In this document: piece by piece, positions 7,501 to 17,817 of the stretch
Layout of the letters: each line of letters starts with the position of its first letter
Position numbering within the stretch: position 1 is the first letter of the stretch
From: a virus
DNA: 64,000 nt
Direction: 5' to 3' (one strand)
IMG/VR virus record: IMGVR_UViG_3300032223_002658
Location: 1 to 64,000 of that record
Notes under the pieces: generated by a model
What the model saw: the letters and a program-made list of their open reading frames with translations, nothing else
Told to the model about the DNA's origin: nothing
Database searches by the model: none
Translations under genes and position numbers: made by a program

Positions 7501-10101
7501 GCGCTTGGTTTAGGCACAAAAGGAACAATAGGTGGATCAATAATTGGCGCTGGTATAGAAGCTTATAATCAATATTCTCAAATGCGGGCTACTGCAGAAC
7601 TTGAACAACAGAGAAGACAGCAAGAAATTTTTTCTAGAAGAACTCTTGAAACAAGAAAGTTCATTTCAACTGGATCAGCAGGAAAAAACTTTCAAGCAAC
7701 ATTTGGTCCACAAATAGAAAAGTATTTTATAGATAGAACACAGTCTGATGAAAAGCTTTTGATGTTGATGCAAAGTATTGTAACTCCAACAAAGGGAAGA
7801 ACTGAAACAGAGGCTGACTTAAGAAAATTTTTACCAAAAGTATCTGGAAAAAAATTTAGTGAATCAGAATTAAAAGATATTATAACAAATTTGACAGAAC
7901 CTGGAGGCGAAGGCGCTCAAGCAAAAGAGCTTTTGATGCAAACATATAAATTTGCAGCAATACGCGCTCAACAGAAGGGTCTTTTTGGAAAGGCAAGAGA
8001 GGACGCTGTAAAAGGAGAAATAAACACCCTTTTACAAAGAAGTGGCGTTTCATATAAAACTGAGACAATTGATTCTGTATTTAAATCATTGTCTGAAACA
8101 ATAGGAGATACCACTGGAGTATTGATAAATTTTGAAGAGGCAATGACTGAATTCAAAAACAGTTCAGATATGGCTGCTGCAGCTGTGTTATCATCTCTTA
8201 AAATTTCAACAGATGCTATTGAAAGAAAAAGAGAGCTTCGCGCTGGAAAATTCCTTGGATCAACACAACTTCAAAATATATTTGATAGTCAAAGATTTTT
8301 TAGTGGAGAAGGAGCCTCTCTTCCATCAACGGCTACAACTGGCGATTTAGCAAAATTAGGATTTGGTGGATTGGCAAATCCAGCACTTCAAAGAAGAGCA
8401 TCGTTGATAAATGATTTTGTAAATAAATTTAGAGCAAGTCCAGAATCAGGAGCGCTTCTATCAAGATTTAACAAGAAGTTTTTACAGGGCGTTGAAGGAC
8501 AAGCTACTGAATCAAATATAACAACTAGAACAGATGTCGCTTCAGAAATTCAAGATATCACAACGATTAAAAGAAAAATAGAAGATTATTACGGATTTAT
8601 TAAAAAATTAGCTCCAGATTTTTATGCTGAAATATTAAAAAATCCATTTGCAATAGATTTAGAAGAGCTTGGAAAATTAATTCAGTCTGGAGAAGTTCGT
8701 CCGGGAGAAAAAATGTTGCGTCTTGATGAAATGAGAGCCGCAGCAATAGACAGCATAAATGCGATGATACGAGATCAAAACGACGCGCTGAAACAATCAA
8801 ATGATCTTGCTGAACTAAATCTTCAAAAGAGATTTCAGGCTGTAGATATAGAGATGCAGATAGCAAAAATAAGAAGCGAAGGAGCAATAAGTGGAATTGA
8901 CATCTCTCAATCTGTTGGCTTGCTAGGACAATCTGATGCTGCAAAACAAAAAGCTGGCGCTCTTGGAAATTTAGCAGAATCATTTATGAACACCAGTTTA
9001 TTTACTGGAGGAAAAACAAATATTTCAACAATAAGCTATTTAAATAAAACGCTTGTAGATGTGCAGAAAAATTTTAAAACTCTTTCTGGAAATGTTCAAT
9101 CTAATAGTTATCTTGGAGGACAAAACTCAAATAATTTACTTGGGTTTGCAACATATATAAATTCAGTAATATCAAATTCAAAATTAAATATTAAGGGTGT
9201 AAATGTAAAAGAAACAAATCCTCAAAATCTTCTTGCTGATACTATGCGCGCATTCAATGAGGCCAAGTCAGAAATACCAAAAATTGCTGAGCTTTTCAAT
9301 TCTGGTTTGGATGTAATGAAGCAAAAGATAATGGTGACAGTACAAGATATTCAATCAAGAATACAATCTGGAACAGGATTTATTAAAGATATGTTCTCAC
9401 AAGTTTTTGGTGGAACAATGGAACAAAGCTACACTGCTCAATTTGATATTCAGCAGGCCAGAGATGCAATATCAGGAATAGTAACAGAATTGCAATCAAG
9501 AGGTATAGGACCATCAGATCTTGAAAATCAAAAAAATCTTCTTACCAATACTGGCATCCAATCATTTGCGGAAGATATTGTTTCTAAATTATTCGGATCT
9601 CAAGAGCTTGGAAAAGTTATTGATCTTGCAAAAAGAGCTGGCAGCAATACATTTGGAACAACAGGTTATACCGGGGAAGAAATATTAAATCTAATAACTT
9701 TAGCTGGTGGTAAAAATAAAATTCAAGAAATGACAGGATTTGGTATGGATTTTGCGAGTCTATATACTGATATAGAAACAAGTATAAAAGATCTTGCAAC
9801 AATAACAAATGATCAAATTACAGCGCAAAAAGACGCAATAAATATAATTCAAAATCAAACCACTTTAATATCTGAAAGCACATCAGCTTTAGCTAAAGCT
9901 CTTGAAAGCATACCTGAAACAATTAAGGTGCAAATAAGTGGTGTAGACAAGATTGATCTTACACTTAGAACATCTACAGCAAAAGAAGATATGGACAATA
10001 TAAAAGCTGCGGTTACAGATCAAGTAGTAGAGTATATCAGAAGAGCACTTGAAACATCTGGAATAATGGTTCCAACGCTTGGCGCACCAGGAGTTAAATA
10101 A
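4585..10101 (+). CDS. Tail tape measure protein (TP901-like core)
   Basis: The longest gene of the window, 1838 aa. Such proteins fix tail length and sit inside the tail tube until DNA ejection. Residues 1-450 are long Ala/Lys/Glu/Gln helices. Residues about 450-770 match the TP901-type tape measure core in style, with Q-L-T-K-V and TG...L..FV motifs and LAQAG near residue 570. Two Gly/Ala-rich hydrophobic stretches follow (about 812-858 and 892-990), as expected for segments that insert in the host membrane. The C-terminus is helical. At the usual 1.5 angstrom per residue this predicts a tail near 275 nm. The start is GTG with AGAGG upstream. Confidence 0.9.
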   Translation: MAEDFFLRFGAIVSTVRINQAALKSASDAIKSAIGTKAAVDIDVNFKQGDAKLVVDQIKKIQKEASDIFGKARVGGGSATPKQIELLVKNLESVRAASVSVNEALKLININPSSFKGAENIKTELLKLQQELRVLRREGEAKVKINFDEQALDRALEKTQRLKTSIQSRQNVLGSAISQYIRARSTQEEQRVQLSPGYVPQSRFDIRAEALAMFKPKSAKDLDDVNNLINKVRAKTQDVTSAVFEQTKAVKEQSKEERIRVANAERLFAIEQQIQKTIEREVASESARVKLAAAKGIAYTPKSRADIEASIRSSPEVAGALGSGQVSRLQTMQANAVLRAQQETALRSERQALKEVNALESNKSRLLDQEEKKRSQIRKNLQDVYDTLSKINTIAAKSGGQYNPLSKRDLAQRALDVSGLNGVDISTLSGGRLDSTLGATKKKTKEAKEAMAEFKDMLRGVERGTVSPLQFISRFGDSFQRLGAQVTLATQRILGYVVGASAVYGTIAFIRQSTEEFFALEQQLTKVAQTMERTGNAKERATQLSGFVKSTGAELGIEPSKLASGISTLAQAGYTDVAQIEEAIRAVSEAQLGPSFGNQEQIIDGLIATYRQFNLTLSDTRTILDVINQFSKEYAVESKDIFEIIKRGGSAFSVLGGSFEGFVKISSALRQETRESASAIGTSLKTITTSLFKPKFEKFLFKLDPKILEELDPERRLFAVSKAFGKLNGPSEKVAAIQEFIDVRNAPRVLALFQALSKEADNLNETASRAAGSILRDAIIKLDTVGNAIDRAKISLQNAAINLYDNPFAVQFIKTVSGFSAGVGNLLASKVVGTVTAPAIAGTAIYALTNIIRSSIQTYLNLINSNNKLALNLEKLNASMAILNNSFVAYSGKGSIIAGGVGGAAGSAGGGAKGIFGKIGGFFGTNLGQSIAGFVGSSFIDQISSSVQESNPGAAGGLKIASGGLQGFAISRALGLGTKGTIGGSIIGAGIEAYNQYSQMRATAELEQQRRQQEIFSRRTLETRKFISTGSAGKNFQATFGPQIEKYFIDRTQSDEKLLMLMQSIVTPTKGRTETEADLRKFLPKVSGKKFSESELKDIITNLTEPGGEGAQAKELLMQTYKFAAIRAQQKGLFGKAREDAVKGEINTLLQRSGVSYKTETIDSVFKSLSETIGDTTGVLINFEEAMTEFKNSSDMAAAAVLSSLKISTDAIERKRELRAGKFLGSTQLQNIFDSQRFFSGEGASLPSTATTGDLAKLGFGGLANPALQRRASLINDFVNKFRASPESGALLSRFNKKFLQGVEGQATESNITTRTDVASEIQDITTIKRKIEDYYGFIKKLAPDFYAEILKNPFAIDLEELGKLIQSGEVRPGEKMLRLDEMRAAAIDSINAMIRDQNDALKQSNDLAELNLQKRFQAVDIEMQIAKIRSEGAISGIDISQSVGLLGQSDAAKQKAGALGNLAESFMNTSLFTGGKTNISTISYLNKTLVDVQKNFKTLSGNVQSNSYLGGQNSNNLLGFATYINSVISNSKLNIKGVNVKETNPQNLLADTMRAFNEAKSEIPKIAELFNSGLDVMKQKIMVTVQDIQSRIQSGTGFIKDMFSQVFGGTMEQSYTAQFDIQQARDAISGIVTELQSRGIGPSDLENQKNLLTNTGIQSFAEDIVSKLFGSQELGKVIDLAKRAGSNTFGTTGYTGEEILNLITLAGGKNKIQEMTGFGMDFASLYTDIETSIKDLATITNDQITAQKDAINIIQNQTTLISESTSALAKALESIPETIKVQISGVDKIDLTLRTSTAKEDMDNIKAAVTDQVVEYIRRALETSGIMVPTLGAPGVK

Positions 10102-10104
10102 TCC

Positions 10105-10701
10105 ATGTCAATATGGGGCGTAATATCACCCGGACTTACATATGGAGCATATGGTGTCTCAAGCGGTGTAGCCTCAATAGCAATTTCTGGTGCTGCTGGC
10201 GCAAATTCTGGCGCAATGCCTTTGTACATAGGATCTTACGAGACTCCTATAACCGGCACAACATCTCTGTTTTTGTCTTCTTTAGACCAATGTTTTACAT
10301 GGTCATCTCTTAATCAAGAATGGGTAAGATACAATAATACGACACTTGAATCTTGGAATGTAATGCCAACCAGTTGTTTGCAGGGTGCATACAAAACTCA
10401 GAAGACAACAGTATTTATGTCAGGATCAGCTACAGGAAGATTCACCTGTAGCATGCCTATGTTTGTTTGCAATAGCGGCGATGGCGTTGTTACTTCAACA
10501 ATGACGGCATTTATGTATGCCCCAGCATTTAATAATGCCTCTGGAACACTTTTTCTATCAGGATATAATACCGCCACGACATCAGTTGAAATATTCATTT
10601 CAGGAGAAAACTACTCAAAAGCAGCAAGCGGAACAATATTTACAAAAGGACACGACGAAGCATACATAGAGTCTGAACTGTATATTTTTGGGAAAGAGTA
10701 G
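10105..10701 (+). CDS. Hypothetical tail-associated protein with beta repeats
   Basis: A 198-aa protein 3 nt after the tape measure stop, with CAGGAG upstream. It has no charged patches and repeats a short strand pattern ending in SG (TVFMSGSATG, TLFLSGYNTA, EIFISGENYS), spaced about 30-45 residues apart, which suggests a small beta-solenoid or beta-sandwich virion protein. No enzyme motif is visible. Its position just after the tape measure is that of distal tail or adaptor proteins. Confidence 0.5.
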   Translation: MSIWGVISPGLTYGAYGVSSGVASIAISGAAGANSGAMPLYIGSYETPITGTTSLFLSSLDQCFTWSSLNQEWVRYNNTTLESWNVMPTSCLQGAYKTQKTTVFMSGSATGRFTCSMPMFVCNSGDGVVTSTMTAFMYAPAFNNASGTLFLSGYNTATTSVEIFISGENYSKAASGTIFTKGHDEAYIESELYIFGKE

Positions 10702-10710
10702 GTGTATAAT
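10702..10710 (+). promoter_or_regulatory. GTGTATAAT promoter, leaderless spacing
   Basis: GTGTATAAT, then AAATC, then the ATG at 10716: the hexamer ends exactly 5 nt before the start codon. There is no Shine-Dalgarno between them, so a transcript from this box would start at or beside the ATG. Confidence 0.65.
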
Positions 10711-10715
10711 AAATC

Positions 10716-11558
10716 ATGGGAACATCATTTTCAGGACAAACACCGAGCCAAACTTACAAAGATATATTACAAATATCTAATTCAAATGCTGGTATCCCAA
10801 CTGGGTTACGCGCTGTTTCTGACGGAAATGGCACTGATTCTGCTCTTAAAATATGCACAACTGGCGTTGATGTAAACGGAATATTCAGCATTAGTGGCAC
10901 TGTTCTAACAGCAACAGCAACTCAATTAAATAAGCTAAATAGATCCTCATCTGATGGATATCTTGAGGGTAATAAAGCTGTTGTTGCTGGCAGTAGCAGA
11001 CACCTTTATTTTAATGGTGGTGATGCAAATCTTCTTGGGTCTGGAGTATATCAAAACGGTAATTTAATAAATGCGAATCTTGACAGCATTTCATATGCCG
11101 GATACCAAGTAAGTGCAACAGGATCAACAGCTACTGGTTCATTTGTTGTATATCCAGCAAGCGGTCTTGTTCAAAGAGTAACTCTAAATCAGCCACTAAC
11201 GCAAATATCAATATCTGGATCTGCATATATAAATCAAGACGCAAGCGGAACAGCTGGTTTGCCAGCAACGTACTTTAGAAATTATCATGTAACTCTGGTA
11301 ACAATTCAAGATGCCGCAGGCGCTCGTGAAGTAGATTTCAATTCTTCAATAATTTGGCCAAGAACACAGTGGGCAAGTGGCTATTCAAAGCCAAGACTCA
11401 ACCCAGGCTATAATGCAACTGGAACACAGATGGACATATTTGAGTTTAGAAGTTTTGATTATGGCACTACTTGGTATGGCAACTATGTTGCGTCTGGATT
11501 GGTAAGTTCTTCAGCTGGACCCTTAGCTGAAGCTATAATAGATGGTGGATCTTTCTAG
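10716..11558 (+). CDS. Tail fibre / receptor-binding-like protein
   Basis: A 280-aa protein whose N-terminus (TYKDILQISNSNAGI, then LRAVSDGNGTDSALK) is the style of phage tail-fibre shaft proteins that attach a fibre to the virion. The rest is Gly/Ser/Thr-rich with beta character and a Trp/Tyr-rich C-terminus. It has its own leaderless-type promoter and is followed by distal tail genes. It is probably a minor fibre or fibre-attachment subunit; receptor binding is not proven by the sequence. Confidence 0.6.
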   Translation: MGTSFSGQTPSQTYKDILQISNSNAGIPTGLRAVSDGNGTDSALKICTTGVDVNGIFSISGTVLTATATQLNKLNRSSSDGYLEGNKAVVAGSSRHLYFNGGDANLLGSGVYQNGNLINANLDSISYAGYQVSATGSTATGSFVVYPASGLVQRVTLNQPLTQISISGSAYINQDASGTAGLPATYFRNYHVTLVTIQDAAGAREVDFNSSIIWPRTQWASGYSKPRLNPGYNATGTQMDIFEFRSFDYGTTWYGNYVASGLVSSSAGPLAEAIIDGGSF

Positions 11559-11567
11559 GACTAAAAA

Positions 11568-13175
11568 ATGGCATTAGTTGTATATAACGGAAATTACATT
11601 GTCCCAGCGCCAGTGTTCACACTAACTGAAAACTATGTGCGAGCTGGCGATGGTACACCGCTTTCTGCTTCATATGAACTTGTTTTTAAAGGAACTTTGC
11701 TTCCAGACATTGGATCTCCTAGATCAGATGGTACATTTTCGACAACATACACAGCTGCAAACACAAGAGAAGCATCAATAAATACTGATGACGCAAGATT
11801 TGGATCAATTATTAGAAAACAACTGGCTCTTAGAAATTTATTTGCTATTAATCCAGGAGAAGCAACTACGGCAAGACCTGGTGGATTAGTAAAACCAGAA
11901 TACTTTTTGCAAATACTTACTGATGATGCAAGCAGCACAATTTTAAGATGCAGACCAATGATTGCATCTATATCATTCAGTGATGAAATCAATGTAATAA
12001 AAAATGAATTTACTATTACAATAAATACAAATGAGTTGAACATAACTGGAACTGATGCCCCAATAATAATACAACCATCATTTTCTGACTTTAAAGGATA
12101 TAATTTAAAATCAGCATCAGATTCAATTTCTACATCATTTGATTCTGATTATGAAGGAACTTATACAGTTACAAGATCAGTTTCAGCTCAGTCGTATAAA
12201 GTTTTTTATTCTGAAGCTGCTGGTTCTGGAATAACGGGATCATCTGCAAAAAGCAATAATGCAATGTCTATTGCTAAGTCCTGGGTTGGATCAAGAATAT
12301 CATCAACAGGATTGTATTTGGGAAACTACAGCAATGTAGTTCCTATAACAGGATACGAATTTGCTAATTATACCACAAGTGAGCAGGCAGATGATTTCGC
12401 TGGATCGTATTCAATTCAGCAAAACTGGAAGTATATAAGATCATCTTACAGTGGCGTAACTGATGACTACAGTATATCACTTACAAGCAGAGCCGCTGGC
12501 TCTTATGGAATATCATCAACTAATGGTTTTGACAAAGCTTTTAAAATATCAGGAAGCATAAAAGGTATAGCAACAGGTGTTTATGCTTATACAAAAGCAA
12601 AAAATTATTTTGACAATGTAATTTCTGCTTCTAATTTTGGAGTATTGAAAACAAGAATAGCTGATTCAAATGGAACATTTAATCCATTTATAGTTACAAA
12701 TGGATCAAGTATATATGGTCCTTATACAATGACCATATCTGAAAATAGGCGCGCAGGAACCATAAATTACGATGCAGAATTTAAAGAAAAACCTTTTTCA
12801 CTATCTACATCAAAATTCATAGATCTTGATGTCACGGTAAGTGAAAACAGAAGAGAAAATGTAATAGCTGAAATACCAATACCAGGAAAGTCAACTGGCC
12901 CAGTTATACAAGACATAAATACTACAAACACGGTTAAAAGAAACATAAATGCTAATTTTACTATAGCTACTGGTTTAGCTGGAGTTTATGCAAATATTGA
13001 TGATTACAGAAGCTCAGCAAGAGATTTTTTAAAGACAACGCTTGGAATATATCCCACAGGAACACAGGGAACACATTTTTGGATTTCAAATTTTAGTGAG
13101 TCAGTTGATGTTTCAAAAGGAACATATGTTTTTAACGCTACGGTTCTATTACCTGGCGAGACTGGAACAATTTAA
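11568..13175 (+). CDS. Distal tail / baseplate-like structural protein
   Basis: A 535-aa Ser/Thr/Tyr-rich beta protein with AGGACT upstream of its ATG. It begins with MALVVYNGNYIVPAPVFTL and has no catalytic motif. It overlaps the following large gene by a TAATG junction, implying coupled translation and a shared structure. By position after the tape measure and before the large hub-like gene it fits a distal tail protein. I do not recognise a named family. Confidence 0.5.
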   Translation: MALVVYNGNYIVPAPVFTLTENYVRAGDGTPLSASYELVFKGTLLPDIGSPRSDGTFSTTYTAANTREASINTDDARFGSIIRKQLALRNLFAINPGEATTARPGGLVKPEYFLQILTDDASSTILRCRPMIASISFSDEINVIKNEFTITINTNELNITGTDAPIIIQPSFSDFKGYNLKSASDSISTSFDSDYEGTYTVTRSVSAQSYKVFYSEAAGSGITGSSAKSNNAMSIAKSWVGSRISSTGLYLGNYSNVVPITGYEFANYTTSEQADDFAGSYSIQQNWKYIRSSYSGVTDDYSISLTSRAAGSYGISSTNGFDKAFKISGSIKGIATGVYAYTKAKNYFDNVISASNFGVLKTRIADSNGTFNPFIVTNGSSIYGPYTMTISENRRAGTINYDAEFKEKPFSLSTSKFIDLDVTVSENRRENVIAEIPIPGKSTGPVIQDINTTNTVKRNINANFTIATGLAGVYANIDDYRSSARDFLKTTLGIYPTGTQGTHFWISNFSESVDVSKGTYVFNATVLLPGETGTI

Positions 13176-16100
13176 TGCCAGCAGATGTTAAACTAAACGG
13201 GCCAATCAGATTTCTTGGATGCACAGTAACAAATTTTACTTGTAGTCTTGGTTTAAATTCAAATCCATCTGTAATGGATATACAGCTCGTTGAAGACATA
13301 CAGGATGATTTTAAAGCAGACAATTATGATTCTACTTTATCTACAGAGGCTGCAAGGATAGGATCTATAAAAGGAGGATCTTCATTTTTAGATGGAAATC
13401 CTGGACATTACGATTATTTTCAAAATGGAAATTTTAAATTTGGTGGCGTTGTTACAAGTTGGAGAAGAAATCATTCATCATCTGGAAGATTCATAAATGT
13501 TCAACTTTCAGATCCAAGAATGTTTTTAAAGGATATACCAGTTATTACAGACCACTATCCAACACAATTTGGTATTTCAGATCCATTCGATAACTATAAT
13601 GTATCAACACCGCTTAAAGATTATTCTAATCCAATAGCAGCAAGATGGACACTTGATGGTCTTCCTTGGGCAAGTTTACAAACGCATTTCTCTCTTCTGT
13701 CATTTAGATTTTTTGGAAAAACTTACAATATTTCTTTTGATAGTTCATTTTCTAGCAGAATAGCATATAATTATAGAGTCCCTCTGCAAAATGCATCATT
13801 AGATGAGATGATAAATAGGGCAGCAAGAGACAACAACATGGACTGGTTCGCTGCATGTAATTCAGATGCGGCCACAAATCCAAAGACGATAGTAATATAT
13901 GGAGTTAGAAGAGATAATCAATATTCACTAAATGATACAACTATGACTAATTTCATAGCTGGATTATCATCGAAAATATCAAACTATGAAGTAGGTCGTG
14001 AGCTTAGAACTGATCCAACAAAAGCAATATTTATAGGAGATCATAAAAGAACTCTTCAGGAAATAAGCTCTTTGTATCCAGTTTTTTATATTGGTGCAGA
14101 TGGATATATGTCAGATCAAGCTTTCATCGATTTAAGCTGCATACATAGCGATAGCTCAACTCTTGTTTCAAATTTACCTTCTATAACATTTCCAAATTTA
14201 AAATCTGTTCGGCAAGATGGTTCTGTTAGTTCAACTCAAGTATCAGATCCAACAACATCAAAATCAAGGGCTACAAGTGTTAAAAAAGGATACTTTGTAA
14301 ATGAATATATGTTGCGCGCAGCTCTTCATGGAAAAGAGGCGTGGGCAACTGCAGTATGGTATGGATTTAAATACATTTACACATCATTTACATATAAACT
14401 TTACAGTGCTTTTGATCAAAATAATAACATATTTAATGCATCAGGAAATTCTGTTGTAACCCTTAACAGTGCACAACTTTCCGCAATACCAGCAAAGATG
14501 GGTATATTCGCCCCTCCTTTCAACAGAGAATCACCTAGTTTTAATGATGTTCCAACGACAATAGACTCAACCATTGGAATACCATCACCAGAATCAGAGG
14601 CTATAAAAGAAGCGTGCTATCAAGCGACTCTTAGAGTTGCACAGGATTATTATGGAAGAGTCTTTGTTGGTTATATCGGAGACAGTCCAACTATAAATTC
14701 TATAAAATCAAACGGTGGATCTTATACTTATTTGCATAAAAAAATTCCAATTGAATTTGAAATTTGCGACGCTGCTCCAGCAATATCTGATCCAACAAAT
14801 GATAGCTCATTTATTTCTCTGCCATATGTATTTGCAAATAGTGAGTCTGGAGCATTTAGAAACGAGAACGGCCTATACAGACCATATATAACAATAGATT
14901 ATCAATTTATATCACAAATTTTTTACTCACCTAGAATAGACAACCTTGATCCAACATCATATTTAAAAATAAACAAATCTATTTCTTCAACATCTCAAGC
15001 AACAGATTCTAATTGCTACATAACAAGAGCAGATATTAGTATTGAACAAAATAAATTTGATCCAAGATATGTAACACTTACTCTTAATGAACCAATTTAT
15101 GTTGGTCTTGGCACAAGAAGATTTGGATCTATAACAACTTATAAAGGTGCAGATCCAGAAGTACAGTCAGACCCAAGATATCTTGGAATAACAAAAACTG
15201 CTTCATTTACTGATGGATATTCTGTGAATCCGTTAACCAAAAAAGATAAAAGCGGAGGAACACAAGAATTTATAAGCTGGTTATATTCAGATTATACAAT
15301 TGTGTCTGGTCCATTAACTGATTCAAACAGTAGATTTGTAGACATAGATCCAACAAATAAAAAAATAACTGGAAAAAAATATGTTGAGCTTCAAGGTGGT
15401 TTTTCAAAAGCATTTCAAGAAAAAATTGGTTTTGCAGAAAGCAGATATACTGGTGGAATTAATGGAGCAATGAAACTTGTAATTCCATTAAAATGGAATT
15501 TGTTAAGATATGGTCCATTTTTTGGAACATCATCAGATATAAATACCGCATTCAGACCGACACAAGTTCTTGAAGACACAAATCTTAATCCATGGAATTA
15601 CGGAAGTACTGCCAACATGATAGCTGCTGGAGACATAATGGCTGATAATTCTTCTGGCCAGGCATCTACTGTTGGATATGCATCAATAACAGTTGCTGAT
15701 TTACCAAACTATTCTATTGGATATGCATTAAAAACAGGAAGTGGTAATTCTGAAGCAATAATATCTAATCTTGCTGATATCTCGCTATCATATGGTATGA
15801 GTGGATTTACAACCACGTATAGATTCAAAACATTCTTTGGTCCAACCGGATTTAGAAAAAAGCAAGACATTGACTCAAGCCTTTATAACTCACATCGAAT
15901 AGCTGAATCTAAAAAAGAATTTATAAAACTTGATGCTCTTGTGAAAGATTTTCAGCCAGAATCTGGTAGAAGATTTATATATATTGATAAATCTAAATCA
16001 GTTTTATCTAGCGATAAAACAACTGGACAAGATAAAAACACATCGGTTGATGGATCTTATTTGATGTCAAATGCTGTTGTAAATATGGATGGGAGACCGT

Positions 16101-16423
16101 CTGTAACTGTAATATCAGCTGGCACAATAAAAGAAACAACAAATGCGGATGCTTCAATTCATGAACAATACGCATATTCTGGATTAGGAGAATTATTTAC
16201 TCCTATAACAAGTGCATATCCAGAAGTGACGCAGGCTGGTAGCACCCCACTTCCAAGTGTGCATGGAATACCAATTGGTGGTAGCGTAGCGTTTAATTAT
16301 CAGGCTCTACCATCAAACGTTTCATCTATAAAAGTTGATGCTGATTTAACAGCTGGTTCAGCTGAAATAATTCCTGCAATTGATCAAACTGGTTCTGGAG
16401 AAATTCCGGTAGAGGAAAGATAA
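13175..16423 (+). CDS. Large tail hub / baseplate protein
   Basis: A 1082-aa protein and the largest distal tail component. The N-terminus (KLNGPIRFLGCTVTNF) and the region to residue 400 have the mixed alpha/beta look of tail hub proteins, with a segment DEMINRAARDNNMDWFA around residue 210 that resembles hub domains. The C-terminal third is Ser/Thr-rich and may project outward. It starts at TAATG, coupled to the previous gene, and ends in another TAATG that starts the next gene. The hub assignment rests on size, position and general character, not on a decisive motif. Confidence 0.5.
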   Translation: MPADVKLNGPIRFLGCTVTNFTCSLGLNSNPSVMDIQLVEDIQDDFKADNYDSTLSTEAARIGSIKGGSSFLDGNPGHYDYFQNGNFKFGGVVTSWRRNHSSSGRFINVQLSDPRMFLKDIPVITDHYPTQFGISDPFDNYNVSTPLKDYSNPIAARWTLDGLPWASLQTHFSLLSFRFFGKTYNISFDSSFSSRIAYNYRVPLQNASLDEMINRAARDNNMDWFAACNSDAATNPKTIVIYGVRRDNQYSLNDTTMTNFIAGLSSKISNYEVGRELRTDPTKAIFIGDHKRTLQEISSLYPVFYIGADGYMSDQAFIDLSCIHSDSSTLVSNLPSITFPNLKSVRQDGSVSSTQVSDPTTSKSRATSVKKGYFVNEYMLRAALHGKEAWATAVWYGFKYIYTSFTYKLYSAFDQNNNIFNASGNSVVTLNSAQLSAIPAKMGIFAPPFNRESPSFNDVPTTIDSTIGIPSPESEAIKEACYQATLRVAQDYYGRVFVGYIGDSPTINSIKSNGGSYTYLHKKIPIEFEICDAAPAISDPTNDSSFISLPYVFANSESGAFRNENGLYRPYITIDYQFISQIFYSPRIDNLDPTSYLKINKSISSTSQATDSNCYITRADISIEQNKFDPRYVTLTLNEPIYVGLGTRRFGSITTYKGADPEVQSDPRYLGITKTASFTDGYSVNPLTKKDKSGGTQEFISWLYSDYTIVSGPLTDSNSRFVDIDPTNKKITGKKYVELQGGFSKAFQEKIGFAESRYTGGINGAMKLVIPLKWNLLRYGPFFGTSSDINTAFRPTQVLEDTNLNPWNYGSTANMIAAGDIMADNSSGQASTVGYASITVADLPNYSIGYALKTGSGNSEAIISNLADISLSYGMSGFTTTYRFKTFFGPTGFRKKQDIDSSLYNSHRIAESKKEFIKLDALVKDFQPESGRRFIYIDKSKSVLSSDKTTGQDKNTSVDGSYLMSNAVVNMDGRPSVTVISAGTIKETTNADASIHEQYAYSGLGELFTPITSAYPEVTQAGSTPLPSVHGIPIGGSVAFNYQALPSNVSSIKVDADLTAGSAEIIPAIDQTGSGEIPVEER

Positions 16424-17811
16424 TGGAAATACCAAGAGACACACATGGGCTAGTACCTGGAGATACCACACTAGCAAACCAAAAAACTAGACCAGTTCCA
16501 CAGGGTACTACTCCGGGAACAATTAACCCATTTGCAGCAAGATTTATCGGCTTATCATCACCAGTTGGAATAGCTGGATGGGGATATGATATATTTGGAA
16601 GACCATGCCCAGGAGCAATAAGTCTTCAAAAATTGAATGGGCGTGCGAATTCCGAAGGAACTGATATAAAAGATTATAGCCAAACAAGGTTTATCAGTGC
16701 AAATAGCTCAGCTGGATCAAAATTTCCAGGTGGTGGAGAATCATCACCAATGCATCATGTAGCTGGAATGCTGGATGTACGTTATGATCCAAGACATGGC
16801 CTTTGGAGAACCAATCATTATTTTCTAGCAGAGATAACTGGAGTAGTTTCAACTGGTAATTCTGTTTTTTCAAACAGATATTTGTGGAGAGAAGTTGAGA
16901 TACATAAAATAACAGATCCTGATCCAACAACACGATCATTTGATTCAATCGCAACAAGCCCATTCCCATATCCTGCAAGATCATTTGTTGACGCAAATAA
17001 CGCATTGATAAATTATGCGGTTAATTTATCTGAAAGTTCATCACATCCAAGCGACAGAATATTACATAAAATACCCTCTGGAACAATAGTTCAGATGCGA
17101 GCTATAAATGTAATTAAAAATTATACAGGTGATGATCCATATCTAAATGATTACCAACCGTTGTATATATTTGAGCAACCTGGATATAACAGCGTGTTTA
17201 TCAAAATAATTGGATATGATGGAACTTATCCAGCTCCACTTTCAGAAGGTGATGCAGCACCACTTGGAAATCAAGCTAATTATAACAATGGAAAGATGCA
17301 GAACCGTTGGCTGTACAGAGGAGTAGTTGTAGCATTTAGCGGAGCAAATATATTTAATGGCGGCTCTAGATATACAACTCCATTTGGAAAATTTGTTGAA
17401 GATGAATCAATACCAGAAAGCATTAGAAAAGTTCAATGCATCAATTTGATAGAGATGGGAAATCCAGCTGGAAATAGAGGGATGATATGCCCAGGAGTTG
17501 TTACTGCAACTGGAAATAATTTAACAGCATCAAACATTTGGCCTGATGGCATTCCAGGATCTATATCTCTAGCCGCAAACACAAAGTCCTCTTATCCAAA
17601 AGGTTTTGCGGTTCAGCCTATTTGCAGCGGAACAATAGTAGAGGCACGAAGACTTACATCGCCAAATGGCGTAGGGACATATGGCCCGGTTTATTATTTC
17701 CAAGTTCCTAATGCTCATGATGGTGGATGTTCAAGCGGCATTTGGCCTTTCTTTGGAGCTACAACAGAAGCTCCATTTGAGCCTTCAAATCCAGCAAGGA
17801 CAGGTGTATAA
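16423..17811 (+). CDS. Hypothetical virion protein of the distal tail module
   Basis: A 462-aa protein coupled to the hub gene by TAATG. It is Pro/Gly/Asn-rich with aromatic residues spread throughout and several isolated Cys (for example RPCPGA near residue 60, GGCSSG near 440). No catalytic motif, signal peptide or membrane segment is visible. The order and coupling suggest a partner of the hub protein. Confidence 0.5.
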   Translation: MEIPRDTHGLVPGDTTLANQKTRPVPQGTTPGTINPFAARFIGLSSPVGIAGWGYDIFGRPCPGAISLQKLNGRANSEGTDIKDYSQTRFISANSSAGSKFPGGGESSPMHHVAGMLDVRYDPRHGLWRTNHYFLAEITGVVSTGNSVFSNRYLWREVEIHKITDPDPTTRSFDSIATSPFPYPARSFVDANNALINYAVNLSESSSHPSDRILHKIPSGTIVQMRAINVIKNYTGDDPYLNDYQPLYIFEQPGYNSVFIKIIGYDGTYPAPLSEGDAAPLGNQANYNNGKMQNRWLYRGVVVAFSGANIFNGGSRYTTPFGKFVEDESIPESIRKVQCINLIEMGNPAGNRGMICPGVVTATGNNLTASNIWPDGIPGSISLAANTKSSYPKGFAVQPICSGTIVEARRLTSPNGVGTYGPVYYFQVPNAHDGGCSSGIWPFFGATTEAPFEPSNPARTGV

Positions 17812-17812
17812 T
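17804..17812 (+). promoter_or_regulatory. GTGTATAAT promoter, leaderless spacing
   Basis: GTGTATAAT followed by AAAGT and the ATG at 17818, again 5 nt between hexamer and start codon. It overlaps the last codons of the preceding gene, and no Shine-Dalgarno is present. Confidence 0.65.
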
Positions 17813-17817
17813 AAAGT